DNA of 7,044 bases from Clostridia bacterium (GCA_017399515.1 JAFQBZ010000093.1:1-7044); one strand, 5' to 3'; shown: positions 1 to 5,907, counted from the first letter of the stretch. Numbers and translations: made by a program. The notes: generated by a model from the letters alone, not told the origin.

Positions 1-172
1 ATATAAATGTGGATTTATGATTATTTCTCACCAAGAAAGAATTTTAGATATTGCAGACAAAATTGTTGTGCTTTCATCTGGACAGGTTAAAACTTTTGGA
101 ACAAAAGAAGAAGTGCTCCCTAACCTTTCTGAAATTTATTCTGCTTGTTCAAGGCTTGAGGAGGTGGAATAA
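1..172 (+). CDS. sufC: SufC-like ABC ATPase, C-terminal end (5' end outside window)
   Basis: Only the last 56 codons are present, with in-frame codons starting at base 2 and TAA at 170-172. The visible piece begins YKCGFMIISHQERILDIADK and contains the ABC switch histidine (H-loop) in IISHQ, followed by the usual ABC C-terminal pattern of a short strand (KIVVLSSGQV) and a turn (GTKEEVL). This is the tail of an ABC nucleotide-binding subunit. I call it SufC because the next gene, overlapping by one base, is a SufB-type scaffold; SufC is the ATPase that drives cluster assembly on SufB in the cytosol. Walker A, Walker B and the signature motif lie outside the window, so the assignment rests on the H-loop and the neighbour. 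The SufC tail normally has the same H-loop form (I-T/S-H-x-x-R-I/L-L). Confidence 0.82.
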   Translation, partial: YKCGFMIISHQERILDIADKIVVLSSGQVKTFGTKEEVLPNLSEIYSACSRLEEVE

Positions 173-1095
173 TGGAACTTAACAAAATTGATAAAGAACT
201 TTTAAAAACCATTGCAGACCTTCACGAGATTCCTGAAGGTGCATATAACATTAGAAAAGATGGCAAACTTGTGTCAAGAAATGTGAGTGCTAACATTGAT
301 ATTGTGACAAAACAAGATAAGCCAGGCATTGACATTTTTATTAAAGATGGCACAGTGAATGAAAGTTTGCATATTCCTGTTATCGTTTCAGAGGCTGGGC
401 TTCACGACCTTGTATATAACGATTTTCATATTGGAAAGAACTGTGATGTAACAATTGTTGCTGGTTGCGGAATTGCTTGCGGTTCAAGCAAAGACAATGG
501 TCACGATGGCGTCCATTCATTCTTTGTTGGTGAAAACTCAAAAGTAACCTATGTTGAAAAGCATTATGCTATGGGTGACGGCTCTGGAAAGCGTGAACTC
601 AACCCAATTACAAATGTTGAACTTAAAAAGAATGCTTATATGAAAATGGAAACCGTTCAAATTGGTGGTGTAACCTATTCAGTTCGTGAAACAAATGCAG
701 TTTTAGATGAACTTTCAAAACTTGAAATCAGTGAAAAAATTATGACTGATTCAAATGATTACGCTGAAACAAAGTTTAATGTTGATTTGAATGGAAAAGA
801 TTCATCAACCCATGTGGTATCTCGTGCGGTTGCAAAAGAAAATAGCAAACAAGTTTACATTTCAACAATTAATGGAAACAACAAGTGTTATGGTCACACT
901 GAATGTGATGCCATTGTTATGGACAGTGCAAACATTGTTGCAAAACCTGAAATCACTGCAAAAGTTGCAGATGCTTCCCTTATTCACGAAGCGGCTATTG
1001 GAAAGATTGCTGGTGAGCAACTCATCAAACTTCAAACATTAGGTTTAACAGAAAAACAAGCCGAAGATGAAATTATTAAAGGTTTCTTAAAATAA
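172..1095 (+). CDS. sufB: SufB/SufD-family Fe-S cluster assembly scaffold (minimal SufBC type)
   Basis: A complete 307-residue protein, clearly shorter than E. coli SufB (about 495), as in the two-gene SufBC (SmsCB) systems of anaerobes. It would form the cytosolic scaffold on which Fe-S clusters are built with SufC. The beta-helix core is visible: a Cys-rich stretch AGCGIACG (about 97-104), then GVHSFFVGENSKVTYVEKHY (about 113-132). The C-terminal part holds GHTECDAIV, where Cys245 matches the functional Cys405 of E. coli SufB, and IHEAAIGKI, where Glu273 matches the essential Glu434 region; the spacing between them is 28 against 29 residues. These residues make it SufB-like rather than SufD-like. 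The start is set by AGGAGGTGG at about 159-167 and by the TAATG overlap with the ATPase gene, which suggests translational coupling. No sufS, sufU or sufD follows; a terminator comes directly after. Confidence 0.9.
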   Translation: MELNKIDKELLKTIADLHEIPEGAYNIRKDGKLVSRNVSANIDIVTKQDKPGIDIFIKDGTVNESLHIPVIVSEAGLHDLVYNDFHIGKNCDVTIVAGCGIACGSSKDNGHDGVHSFFVGENSKVTYVEKHYAMGDGSGKRELNPITNVELKKNAYMKMETVQIGGVTYSVRETNAVLDELSKLEISEKIMTDSNDYAETKFNVDLNGKDSSTHVVSRAVAKENSKQVYISTINGNNKCYGHTECDAIVMDSANIVAKPEITAKVADASLIHEAAIGKIAGEQLIKLQTLGLTEKQAEDEIIKGFLK

Positions 1096-1124
1096 AAAAG
1101 ATAGGGACAACCCTATCTTTTTTT
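1096..1124. terminator. Bidirectional rho-independent terminator between sufB and the kinase-like gene
   Basis: Perfect inverted repeat AAAAGATAGGG (1096-1106) and CCCTATCTTTT (1111-1121) around the loop ACAA, followed by a run of seven T (1118-1124). The A-run on the left serves as a T-run on the minus strand. The hairpin starts right after the sufB stop and lies 11 bases past the stop of the converging minus-strand gene, so it probably ends both transcripts. Confidence 0.93.
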
Positions 1125-1135
1125 GTGTCAAATTT

Positions 1136-2389
1136 TTACATTGAAGGACCTTCAGGTGCAGGACTTCCGTCACGCTTAACCTTTCTTCCAGCAGCATTTA
1201 AGTATTCAGGAACATAAATGCCCGTTTTAGTTTGTTTGTATGCTTGGTCTTCAAACATAATTTTCTTTCTTGTAATTCCAAGTGCTCTGCCGGTATCTTG
1301 CATATATTTTGCAGCCCTTTCAATTGTGTCAGTTGCATAGTCAGTATATTCTTCTTGTGATAAATATCTGCCGTAGAAACTTGGTCTTTCTGTGTTTCTA
1401 TCTAAATATCTCTTTAAGTTTCTTGAATAACCTCTGTTAGTGATTGCATCATCAAGATGATTTCTTTTAATGAAATATTTTGATAAATAGAACAAACCTG
1501 CAAACATTTCCCAATCAATTTTTGCAGATGTTACTTTATCTGTCATTTTAATTGGACCTTTGTTTTCAATATAGTTCATATAAAGATCATAATTTTCGTT
1601 TGCGGAATAAATGCCTTTTGGCATAAGGCGAAGCCCTGATCTTTCACGGTTAATTCCACGAAGATATGTGCTGCTTTCAGCATCAATTCTAAACACAACA
1701 TCATATTTGCCTTCAGCATTTTTTGCTAAGATGATGTTTCTTGAGTTTGCATCGGTGTCACCAATTGCATTTGGAATGAAGTATGAACAAAGTGCAACTT
1801 GAATCATTGCTCTTGGAGTCATAACGCTGTTGATATATTCATTTGCAAAGAATTCTTGAATGTCGGCAAATGAGTAAAGGTCAGGAAAACTTTCTTTGTC
1901 ATTATCAGTATTAATTTTTGCTGCTTTTAAAATGCGGTCTAAACGCATTGTTTCAATGTGTCTGCCGTCTTCAGTTTGCATATGGTTTAAGTCAATAACG
2001 CTTGAACCTAAAATTGGGTTTGCGCCGTCAAGTGAAACGCCATAAGTTTCAAGTGGAGTTGGATACGCTTCAAGTGAACTATTCACCATAATTCTGCCGA
2101 GTGTTTCAATTCTTGATGATAAATTATAATTTTTAACATAGTGAGGCCAGAAAACATCTAAACCCTCTTCAAGCCTAAAACCATAAAGCCCTGTTGTTGT
2201 TGACTTTTCTTCTTCTGTTGGAAGTGAGTGAGAATATCTTGTATAATCAAAAATAGGTGTAATACCATCATTTCTTGCTTGCATGTTTGCAACAGATGTG
2301 TCGTGTGGCAAAACATTTGTTTCAATGCCGAACGCTTTAATAAGTTCTTTAATTGCGTTATATTCTTGTGTGCTCATCATAAATGACAT
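1136..2389 (-). CDS. Uncharacterised protein with a HipA-like kinase catalytic core
   Basis: A 417-residue cytosolic-looking protein of no family I can name; no signal peptide or membrane segment is evident. I start it at MSFMMSTQEY because AAAGGGGG lies 8 bases upstream and the predicted transcript starts near 2424; an in-frame ATG at 2416 would add nine residues but has no such site. The telling part is residues 210-240: GDTDANSRNIIL, a short turn, then YDVVFRIDAESS. In HipA-type kinases the equivalent is a GxTDxHxKNxS loop followed by a YD metal site. Here the aspartate (213), the asparagine five on (218) and the aspartate 23 on (236) keep the same spacing as E. coli HipA D309, N314 and D332. 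A hydrophobic helix precedes the loop, as in HipA, and a mostly helical C-lobe with many Tyr, Arg and Lys follows. I cannot identify the ATP-binding N-lobe (Gly-rich loop, Lys), so activity is uncertain. It is a single-gene unit with its own promoter, no HipB-like antitoxin beside it, and codon use like its neighbours. Confidence 0.8.
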   Translation of the reverse strand: MSFMMSTQEYNAIKELIKAFGIETNVLPHDTSVANMQARNDGITPIFDYTRYSHSLPTEEEKSTTTGLYGFRLEEGLDVFWPHYVKNYNLSSRIETLGRIMVNSSLEAYPTPLETYGVSLDGANPILGSSVIDLNHMQTEDGRHIETMRLDRILKAAKINTDNDKESFPDLYSFADIQEFFANEYINSVMTPRAMIQVALCSYFIPNAIGDTDANSRNIILAKNAEGKYDVVFRIDAESSTYLRGINRERSGLRLMPKGIYSANENYDLYMNYIENKGPIKMTDKVTSAKIDWEMFAGLFYLSKYFIKRNHLDDAITNRGYSRNLKRYLDRNTERPSFYGRYLSQEEYTDYATDTIERAAKYMQDTGRALGITRKKIMFEDQAYKQTKTGIYVPEYLNAAGRKVKRDGSPAPEGPSM

Positions 2390-2397
2390 AGTTATAT

Positions 2398-2405
2398 CCC
2401 CCTTT
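2398..2405 (-). promoter_or_regulatory. Ribosome binding site fixing the start of the kinase-like gene
   Basis: On the minus strand AAAGGGGG lies 8 bases before the ATG at 2389, one mismatch from AAAGGAGG. It favours the 417-residue start over the in-frame ATG at 2416, which would be only a few bases from the predicted transcript start. Confidence 0.8.
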
Positions 2406-2430
2406 AATGTCATCATATTTGGTTATATTA

Positions 2431-2459
2431 ATAATACCATAAACACGCAAAAATTGCAA
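2431..2459 (-). promoter_or_regulatory. Sigma-A-type promoter with extended -10 for the kinase-like gene
   Basis: Minus strand: -35 TTGCAA (2454-2459), a 17-base spacer, -10 TATTAT (2431-2436), with TGG directly before the -10 giving an extended -10 element. Transcription would start near 2424, giving a leader of about 35 bases before the ATG at 2389. It lies just downstream of the terminator of the preceding operon, so the gene appears to be independently and constitutively transcribed. Confidence 0.82.
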
Positions 2460-2486
2460 TACTTTTAGAAAATTTAATAAGGCGAC

Positions 2487-2524
2487 AATAAAATAAAAAA
2501 AGTAAGCGTTTTTGCTTACTTTTT
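2487..2524 (-). terminator. Rho-independent terminator of the priA-def-fmt-rlmN-rpe-spoVM operon
   Basis: Minus strand: AAAAAGTAAGC (2514-2524), loop AAAAAC, GCTTACTTTTT (2497-2507), then a T-rich tail TTTTTTTATTTTATT. The stem is 11 perfect pairs. The last codons and the stop of the spoVM-like gene (2516-2518) lie inside the upstream arm. The plus strand also has T-runs after the stem, but no plus-strand gene approaches it. Confidence 0.92.
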
Positions 2525-2596
2525 GTTTTTGTCTTTAGAAAATAATTTTAAAATTCCACTCAAAAATTTTGGTGCTTTAATGCATACGATAGTCAT
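2516..2596 (-). CDS. spoVM: Stage V sporulation protein SpoVM-like peptide (26 residues)
   Basis: The 26-codon frame begins MTIVCIKAPKFLSGILKLF and ends in a Lys-rich tail. SpoVM of B. subtilis is also 26 residues, starting MKFYTIKLPKFLGGIV (from memory). Position for position, Ile6, Lys7, Pro9, Lys10, Phe11, Leu12, Gly14 and Ile15 agree, including Pro9, which is needed for its function. SpoVM is an amphipathic helix that recognises the curved outer forespore membrane and anchors SpoIVA, the base of the spore coat; it also interacts with FtsH. The gene has an ideal GGAGGT site 6 bases upstream of the ATG. It lies 58 bases behind rpe, and B. subtilis spoVM is likewise just downstream of rpe and thiN. 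The helix here is cationic and hydrophobic (Phe11, Leu12, Ile15, Leu16, Leu18, Phe19). Its stop codon sits inside the terminator stem. Length, motif, site and context agree, so I am fairly sure of the identity; function in this organism is inferred. Confidence 0.88.
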   Translation of the reverse strand: MTIVCIKAPKFLSGILKLFSKDKNKK

Positions 2597-2602
2597 AAAC
2601 TT

Positions 2603-2608
2603 ACCTCC
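2603..2608 (-). promoter_or_regulatory. Strong ribosome binding site of the spoVM-like gene
   Basis: GGAGGT on the minus strand, 6 bases from the ATG at 2596. It is one of the best ribosome binding sites in the window and is the main nucleotide-level support that the 26-codon frame is translated. Confidence 0.88.
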
Positions 2609-2610
2609 GT

Positions 2611-2630
2611 TAATGCATTATATGATTATA
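2611..2630 (-). promoter_or_regulatory. Possible promoter/operator ahead of spoVM
   Basis: In the 58-base gap behind rpe the minus strand has two -10-like boxes, TATAAT (2625-2630) and CATATAAT (2617-2624). The second is one base from the sigma-E -10 form CATACAAT known for mother-cell sporulation genes. The perfect palindrome TAATGCATTA (2611-2620) overlaps it and ends just before the ribosome binding site. No convincing -35 element of either kind is visible at the right distance, so read-through from rpe is at least as likely. Confidence 0.3.
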
Positions 2631-2654
2631 AGCAGTTTTTGTGTGTGAAAAATT

Positions 2655-3347
2655 TTAGAAGCGTTTTAAAATTTTGTGGAATAAACTTTTGCCTTTGAGT
2701 TGTTGAATTGTTTTTTTCATATTTTCAGATTTAAAGATTGTTGAGCCTGAAACAATAATGTTAACACCCATTTTGCGAAGAAGTTTTGCATTTTTAAGTG
2801 TAACGCCACCGTCAATTTCAATATAAACTTTTTTGTTAAGTTCACGAATTTCAGCAATCTTTTCAGCAGAACCAGGAATGAATGCTTGACCACAAGCACC
2901 AGGCTTAACACCCATAACAACAACCATATCAACATTGCCTGCGTCTAAATAATCTTTAATTTTGAGTACAGGTGTTTTTGGGCTGATTGCAAGACCGGTC
3001 AAAACATTTTGGTCACTGATTTTTTTAAGAGTTTTCTCAACATCTTTGCATGCTTCATAGTGAACAGTAATGATATCTGCTCCTGCTTTAACATAATCAT
3101 CAATAACATTGTCAGGGTTTTCAACCATCAAATGCACATCAAGCAAAAGGTTTGTTTTATCTCTAATTTTGTCAACAAGTTTATGGTCAAAAGAAGTGTT
3201 TTTAACAAACTTTCCGTCCATAACATCAAGGTGAACAAGATTTGCTTTTGCTTTTTCAATGTCAGCAAGTGCTTTATCTAAAATCTCATCATTGTTATAA
3301 TCAATTGCAAGAATAGATGGTGCAACTTTAACGAGTTTTGGTGTCAT
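2655..3347 (-). CDS. rpe: Ribulose-phosphate 3-epimerase
   Basis: A 230-residue TIM-barrel enzyme of usual length that interconverts ribulose 5-phosphate and xylulose 5-phosphate in the cytosolic pentose phosphate pathway. Family motifs in order: VAPSILAID (8-16, Ser11), HLDVMDGKFV (His39, Asp41), LDVHLMVENPD (His72, Met74), the catalytic loop MGVKPGACGQAF (145-156), and IEIDGGV (Asp179) with the phosphate-binding VSGSTIF near 199-205. The metal ligands and catalytic pair (His39, Asp41, His72, Asp179) are all kept. The loop differs from the common MxVNPGFGGQ: Asn to Lys148, Phe to Ala151 and Gly to Cys152; the first motif has Ala-Ile-Asp for Ser-Ala-Asp. The start is the ATG at 3347, with AAGGAG seven bases away overlapping the rlmN stop; an in-frame ATG at 3401 would run deep into rlmN and lacks a site. 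It is 11 bases behind rlmN and probably co-transcribed with it. Confidence 0.93.
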   Translation of the reverse strand: MTPKLVKVAPSILAIDYNNDEILDKALADIEKAKANLVHLDVMDGKFVKNTSFDHKLVDKIRDKTNLLLDVHLMVENPDNVIDDYVKAGADIITVHYEACKDVEKTLKKISDQNVLTGLAISPKTPVLKIKDYLDAGNVDMVVVMGVKPGACGQAFIPGSAEKIAEIRELNKKVYIEIDGGVTLKNAKLLRKMGVNIIVSGSTIFKSENMKKTIQQLKGKSLFHKILKRF

Positions 3348-3358
3348 AATAAATCTCC

Positions 3359-4417
3359 TTATTTGTTTTTGTTTAATGTAGAGCGACGAAGTTGCCCGCA
3401 AGCGCCTTCAATGTCACTGCCAAGGGTTCTTCTGGTTGTTGCAGAAATGCCTTGTTCTTTAAGATATTCCCAAAAAGCAGCCTGTTTCTCTTTTGTTGGA
3501 GGTTTTAAGGCTGGGTTTTCAATTGGCGAATTTGGTGTTGCGTTTATTGGAATCAAGTTAAAGTGATATGAAATGCCTTTGCAAAGTTCTTTAAGTCTTT
3601 TTGCGTCATCTTCGTTGGTGTTCATATCAAGTTCAATATATTCAAACACAATTCTGCGTCTTGTTTTTTCAAAGTAATACTTAATTGCAAAGAATAACTC
3701 TTTAAGTGAATAAGCATTTGCCACTTTCATAATTTTCTTTCGGTGTTCATCGGTTGAAGCATGAAGTGAAATTGTGAGAGTGATTCCAAGGTCTTCATCT
3801 GCAAGTTTTTTAATTTTATCAGCAAGTCCGCAAGTTGAAAGTGAAATGCTTCTTTGTGATAAATTAAATCCTTCTTTTGCAGAAATGAGTCTTATAAACT
3901 TAACAACATTGTCATAGTTATCAAGAGGTTCTCCGCAGCCCATAAGCACAATGTTTGTGATTTTTCTATCTGCTGTTGTTCCGCCGATATGATTGTTGAT
4001 TGCAAGCACTTCGGCAAGCATTTCGCCTGCTGTTAAGTTTCGAGCAAGTCCGTCAATGCCTGTTGCACAGAATGCACAACCCATTCTACAACCAACCTGT
4101 GTTGAAATGCAAATGGTGTTGCCATATTTATAGTTCATCAAAACACATTCAACAATATTTCCGTCAGGAAGTGACAATAAATATTTTCTTGTTCCGTCTT
4201 TGCTGATAAGTTCTTTTTCAATTTTAACAGGTGTTTCGATATAGTTTGATTTAAGACTTTCACGAAGATCGAGAGGAAGATTTGTCATCTCGTCAAAAGG
4301 TTTATAGTCATAAATCCATTTATAAAGTTGTTCTGCCCTATATCTTGGCATTTTTAAGTTCATACTTTCAAGTTCTGCTTTAAGTTCAGAAAGTGAAAAG
4401 TCATGTAAAAGTTTCAT
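3359..4417 (-). CDS. rlmN: Dual-specificity RNA methyltransferase RlmN (23S rRNA A2503 / tRNA A37, C2)
   Basis: A 352-residue radical-SAM enzyme that methylates carbon 2 of adenosine 2503 in 23S rRNA, and A37 of some tRNAs, using a 4Fe-4S cluster. The N-terminal helical domain (about 1-70) includes the typical MPRYRAEQLYKWIY. The cluster motif CRMGCAFC supplies Cys110, Cys114 and Cys117. Cys103 (in TICISTQVGC) and Cys340 (in SDIEGACGQLR) match the E. coli resolving Cys118 and methyl-carrying Cys355. The SAM-binding GxGEP motif reads MGCGEPLDNY (159-168), with Cys161 where Met is usual. SLHAS (about 217-221) and FNLIPIN (about 286-292) are also family-typical. The ribosome binding site GAGGT overlaps the TGA stop of fmt, 8 bases upstream, so the two are likely translationally coupled. 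In B. subtilis rsmB lies between fmt and rlmN; it is missing here. Confidence 0.97.
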   Translation of the reverse strand: MKLLHDFSLSELKAELESMNLKMPRYRAEQLYKWIYDYKPFDEMTNLPLDLRESLKSNYIETPVKIEKELISKDGTRKYLLSLPDGNIVECVLMNYKYGNTICISTQVGCRMGCAFCATGIDGLARNLTAGEMLAEVLAINNHIGGTTADRKITNIVLMGCGEPLDNYDNVVKFIRLISAKEGFNLSQRSISLSTCGLADKIKKLADEDLGITLTISLHASTDEHRKKIMKVANAYSLKELFFAIKYYFEKTRRRIVFEYIELDMNTNEDDAKRLKELCKGISYHFNLIPINATPNSPIENPALKPPTKEKQAAFWEYLKEQGISATTRRTLGSDIEGACGQLRRSTLNKNK

Positions 4418-4425
4418 TATTTACC

Positions 4426-5394
4426 TCATAAGTGAATTTGGATAACACTTTTAAATTTGTCACCAATATTAATTTTTCTTCCGTTTAAAAGTTGTTTTGC
4501 TGGAAGCACTTTTCCCCCAGGAAGTTGCATTTCTAAAATTTCAATAGCGCCGTCACCGGTTCTAACAAACACACCTTTTTTAACAGAACTGTTTGAAAGA
4601 ATGGTTCCAACTTCTGCGGCTTGCATTTCTTCGTCAAGTTCAATGTCTGCAGGCTTTGCTCTGTAAATTTTTACAAGGTCGTCACCAAGAAGTGTTCTTG
4701 CAACAGGATTAGGGTTTGAACCAAGAATCAAGTTCTTGATTTCTCTGCTTGATTTTTCCCAGTTAATGACGGTGTCATTTTTAGAAATTTTTGTTGTGAC
4801 AGAAGCGTCAAATTGTTCTTGTTTTGTGTAAGTTGCTGTTCCGTTTTCAATTTTTTCAATAACTTCTAAAAGAAGGTTTGCACCAAGTTCTGCAAGTCTG
4901 TTTGAAAGTTCACCGGCAGTTTCTGTGTCGAATATTGGTGTTTTAACAACATCAATAATGTCACCGGTGTCAAGCCCAATTTCAGTTTGCATAATGGTAA
5001 CGCCGGTTTCTGTGTCGCCACGAATAATTGCTGTTTGAATTGGTGAAGCACCTCTATATTTTGGAAGTATTGATGCGTGAACATTAATAACGCCAAATCT
5101 AGGAATTGAAAGAATGTCTTGACTCAAAATTTGACCATAAGCCGCTGTAACCATAAGGTCTGGTGCAAGTGCACGAAGGTCAATCACCCCATCTCTAGAA
5201 ATTTTTGGAAATTGAAACAGTGGAATATCATTAGTAATGCAGTATTTCTTTATTGCTGAAAACTCAATTTTATTTCCACGCTCGGTTGGTTTGTCTGGCT
5301 GTGTAACAACAGCAATAACATCATGATTAGATTTAACTAAAACATCTAAACTGTTAATTGCAAAATCAGGTGTGCCTAAAAAAACGATTCTCAT
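4426..5394 (-). CDS. fmt: Methionyl-tRNA formyltransferase
   Basis: A 322-residue protein, close to the E. coli length (315). It formylates the amino group of Met-tRNA(fMet) with 10-formyltetrahydrofolate, providing the bacterial initiator tRNA. The N-terminal hydrolase fold starts MRIVFLGTPDFA. VTQPDKPTERG (30-40) is the tRNA-binding insertion region. NVHASILPKYRGASPIQ (104-120) holds catalytic Asn104 and His106, and GLDTGDI (140-146) holds Asp142; these match E. coli Asn108, His110 and Asp146 with a constant offset of four. A C-terminal OB-type tRNA-binding domain follows (about 210-322, including INWEKSSREI and PGGKVLPAKQLLNG). The ATG has AAGGAG 8 bases upstream. It sits 18 bases behind def and 8 bases before rlmN. 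Nothing is odd. Confidence 0.98.
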   Translation of the reverse strand: MRIVFLGTPDFAINSLDVLVKSNHDVIAVVTQPDKPTERGNKIEFSAIKKYCITNDIPLFQFPKISRDGVIDLRALAPDLMVTAAYGQILSQDILSIPRFGVINVHASILPKYRGASPIQTAIIRGDTETGVTIMQTEIGLDTGDIIDVVKTPIFDTETAGELSNRLAELGANLLLEVIEKIENGTATYTKQEQFDASVTTKISKNDTVINWEKSSREIKNLILGSNPNPVARTLLGDDLVKIYRAKPADIELDEEMQAAEVGTILSNSSVKKGVFVRTGDGAIEILEMQLPGGKVLPAKQLLNGRKINIGDKFKSVIQIHL

Positions 5395-5412
5395 TAAAAT
5401 TGCTCCTTGAAA

Positions 5413-5907
5413 TTATTTTTTTCTTTTTCTGTTATATTCGTCACGATCATCAAACATCTCGGTTGCTTTATCGATATATAAAATTCCGTTCAAGTGGTCA
5501 AACTCATGGCAGAAACACTTAGCCTCAAAACCTGTAAGTTTCTTGTTTGAAATAAGTTTTCCATTTCTGTCTTGATATTCAACCCAAACCTTTTCAGGGC
5601 GTTCAACAATTCCGCATTTGCCAGGAACTGAAAGACAGCCTTCAACTTTGATTTTATTTTCCCCTTCTTCTTTTAAAATTTTAGGGTTAATGCATTCACG
5701 AAGAACTTTGTCTTTACCTGCTTGCATAACAAATGCACGCTTTAAAACACCAACTTGAACTGCAGCAAGACCTGCACCGTCACTCTTTTTCATTGTTTCA
5801 GCCATATCATCAAGTAAAGTCCAAAGGTTTTGGTCAAAATCAACAACAGGTTTAGATGTTTTTCTAAGGGTTTCATCTCCGTCATGTAAAACTTTTCTAT
5901 AAGCCAT
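5413..5907 (-). CDS. def: Peptide deformylase
   Basis: A 164-residue metalloenzyme that removes the formyl group from the N-terminal methionine of nascent proteins, undoing at the ribosome exit what Fmt added. All three family motifs are intact: GAGLAAVQ (44-51), EGCLS (89-93, metal ligand Cys91) and HEFDH (134-138, metal ligands His134 and His138, catalytic Glu135). Length is near E. coli Def (169). The C-terminus ends in a basic tail (NRKRKK), which could help ribosome binding; that is inference. The start ATG has AAGGAG 8 bases upstream. It lies 12 bases behind priA and 18 before fmt, the usual def-fmt coupling. Confidence 0.98.
   Translation of the reverse strand: MAYRKVLHDGDETLRKTSKPVVDFDQNLWTLLDDMAETMKKSDGAGLAAVQVGVLKRAFVMQAGKDKVLRECINPKILKEEGENKIKVEGCLSVPGKCGIVERPEKVWVEYQDRNGKLISNKKLTGFEAKCFCHEFDHLNGILYIDKATEMFDDRDEYNRKRKK

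Noticed and set aside
791..1042. Second reading frame within the 3' part of sufB
   Set aside because: The overlapping sufB frame carries the conserved Cys and Glu motifs exactly there; the alternative frame is a shadow.
2390..2416. Upstream in-frame ATG adding nine residues to the kinase-like protein
   Set aside because: It would lie only a few bases past the predicted transcript start and has no ribosome binding site, while the ATG at 2389 has AAAGGGGG at 8 bases.
2390..2515. HipB-like antitoxin beside the HipA-like gene
   Set aside because: The interval holds only the promoter and terminator; no helix-turn-helix frame with a ribosome binding site is present on either strand, and the neighbouring genes on both sides are housekeeping genes.
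2597..2654. Riboswitch or small RNA between rpe and spoVM
   Set aside because: At 58 bases the gap is too short for known riboswitch classes and shows no stable long hairpin; only the short palindrome was kept as a weak candidate.
3009..3281. Plus-strand open frame inside rpe
   Set aside because: It is antisense to a well-conserved enzyme, has a composition expected from reverse-strand Lys/Asp codons, and has no ribosome binding site.
3348..3401. Longer rpe start overlapping rlmN
   Set aside because: The extra residues do not match the Rpe family start, and the ATG at 3347 has AAGGAG at the right distance.
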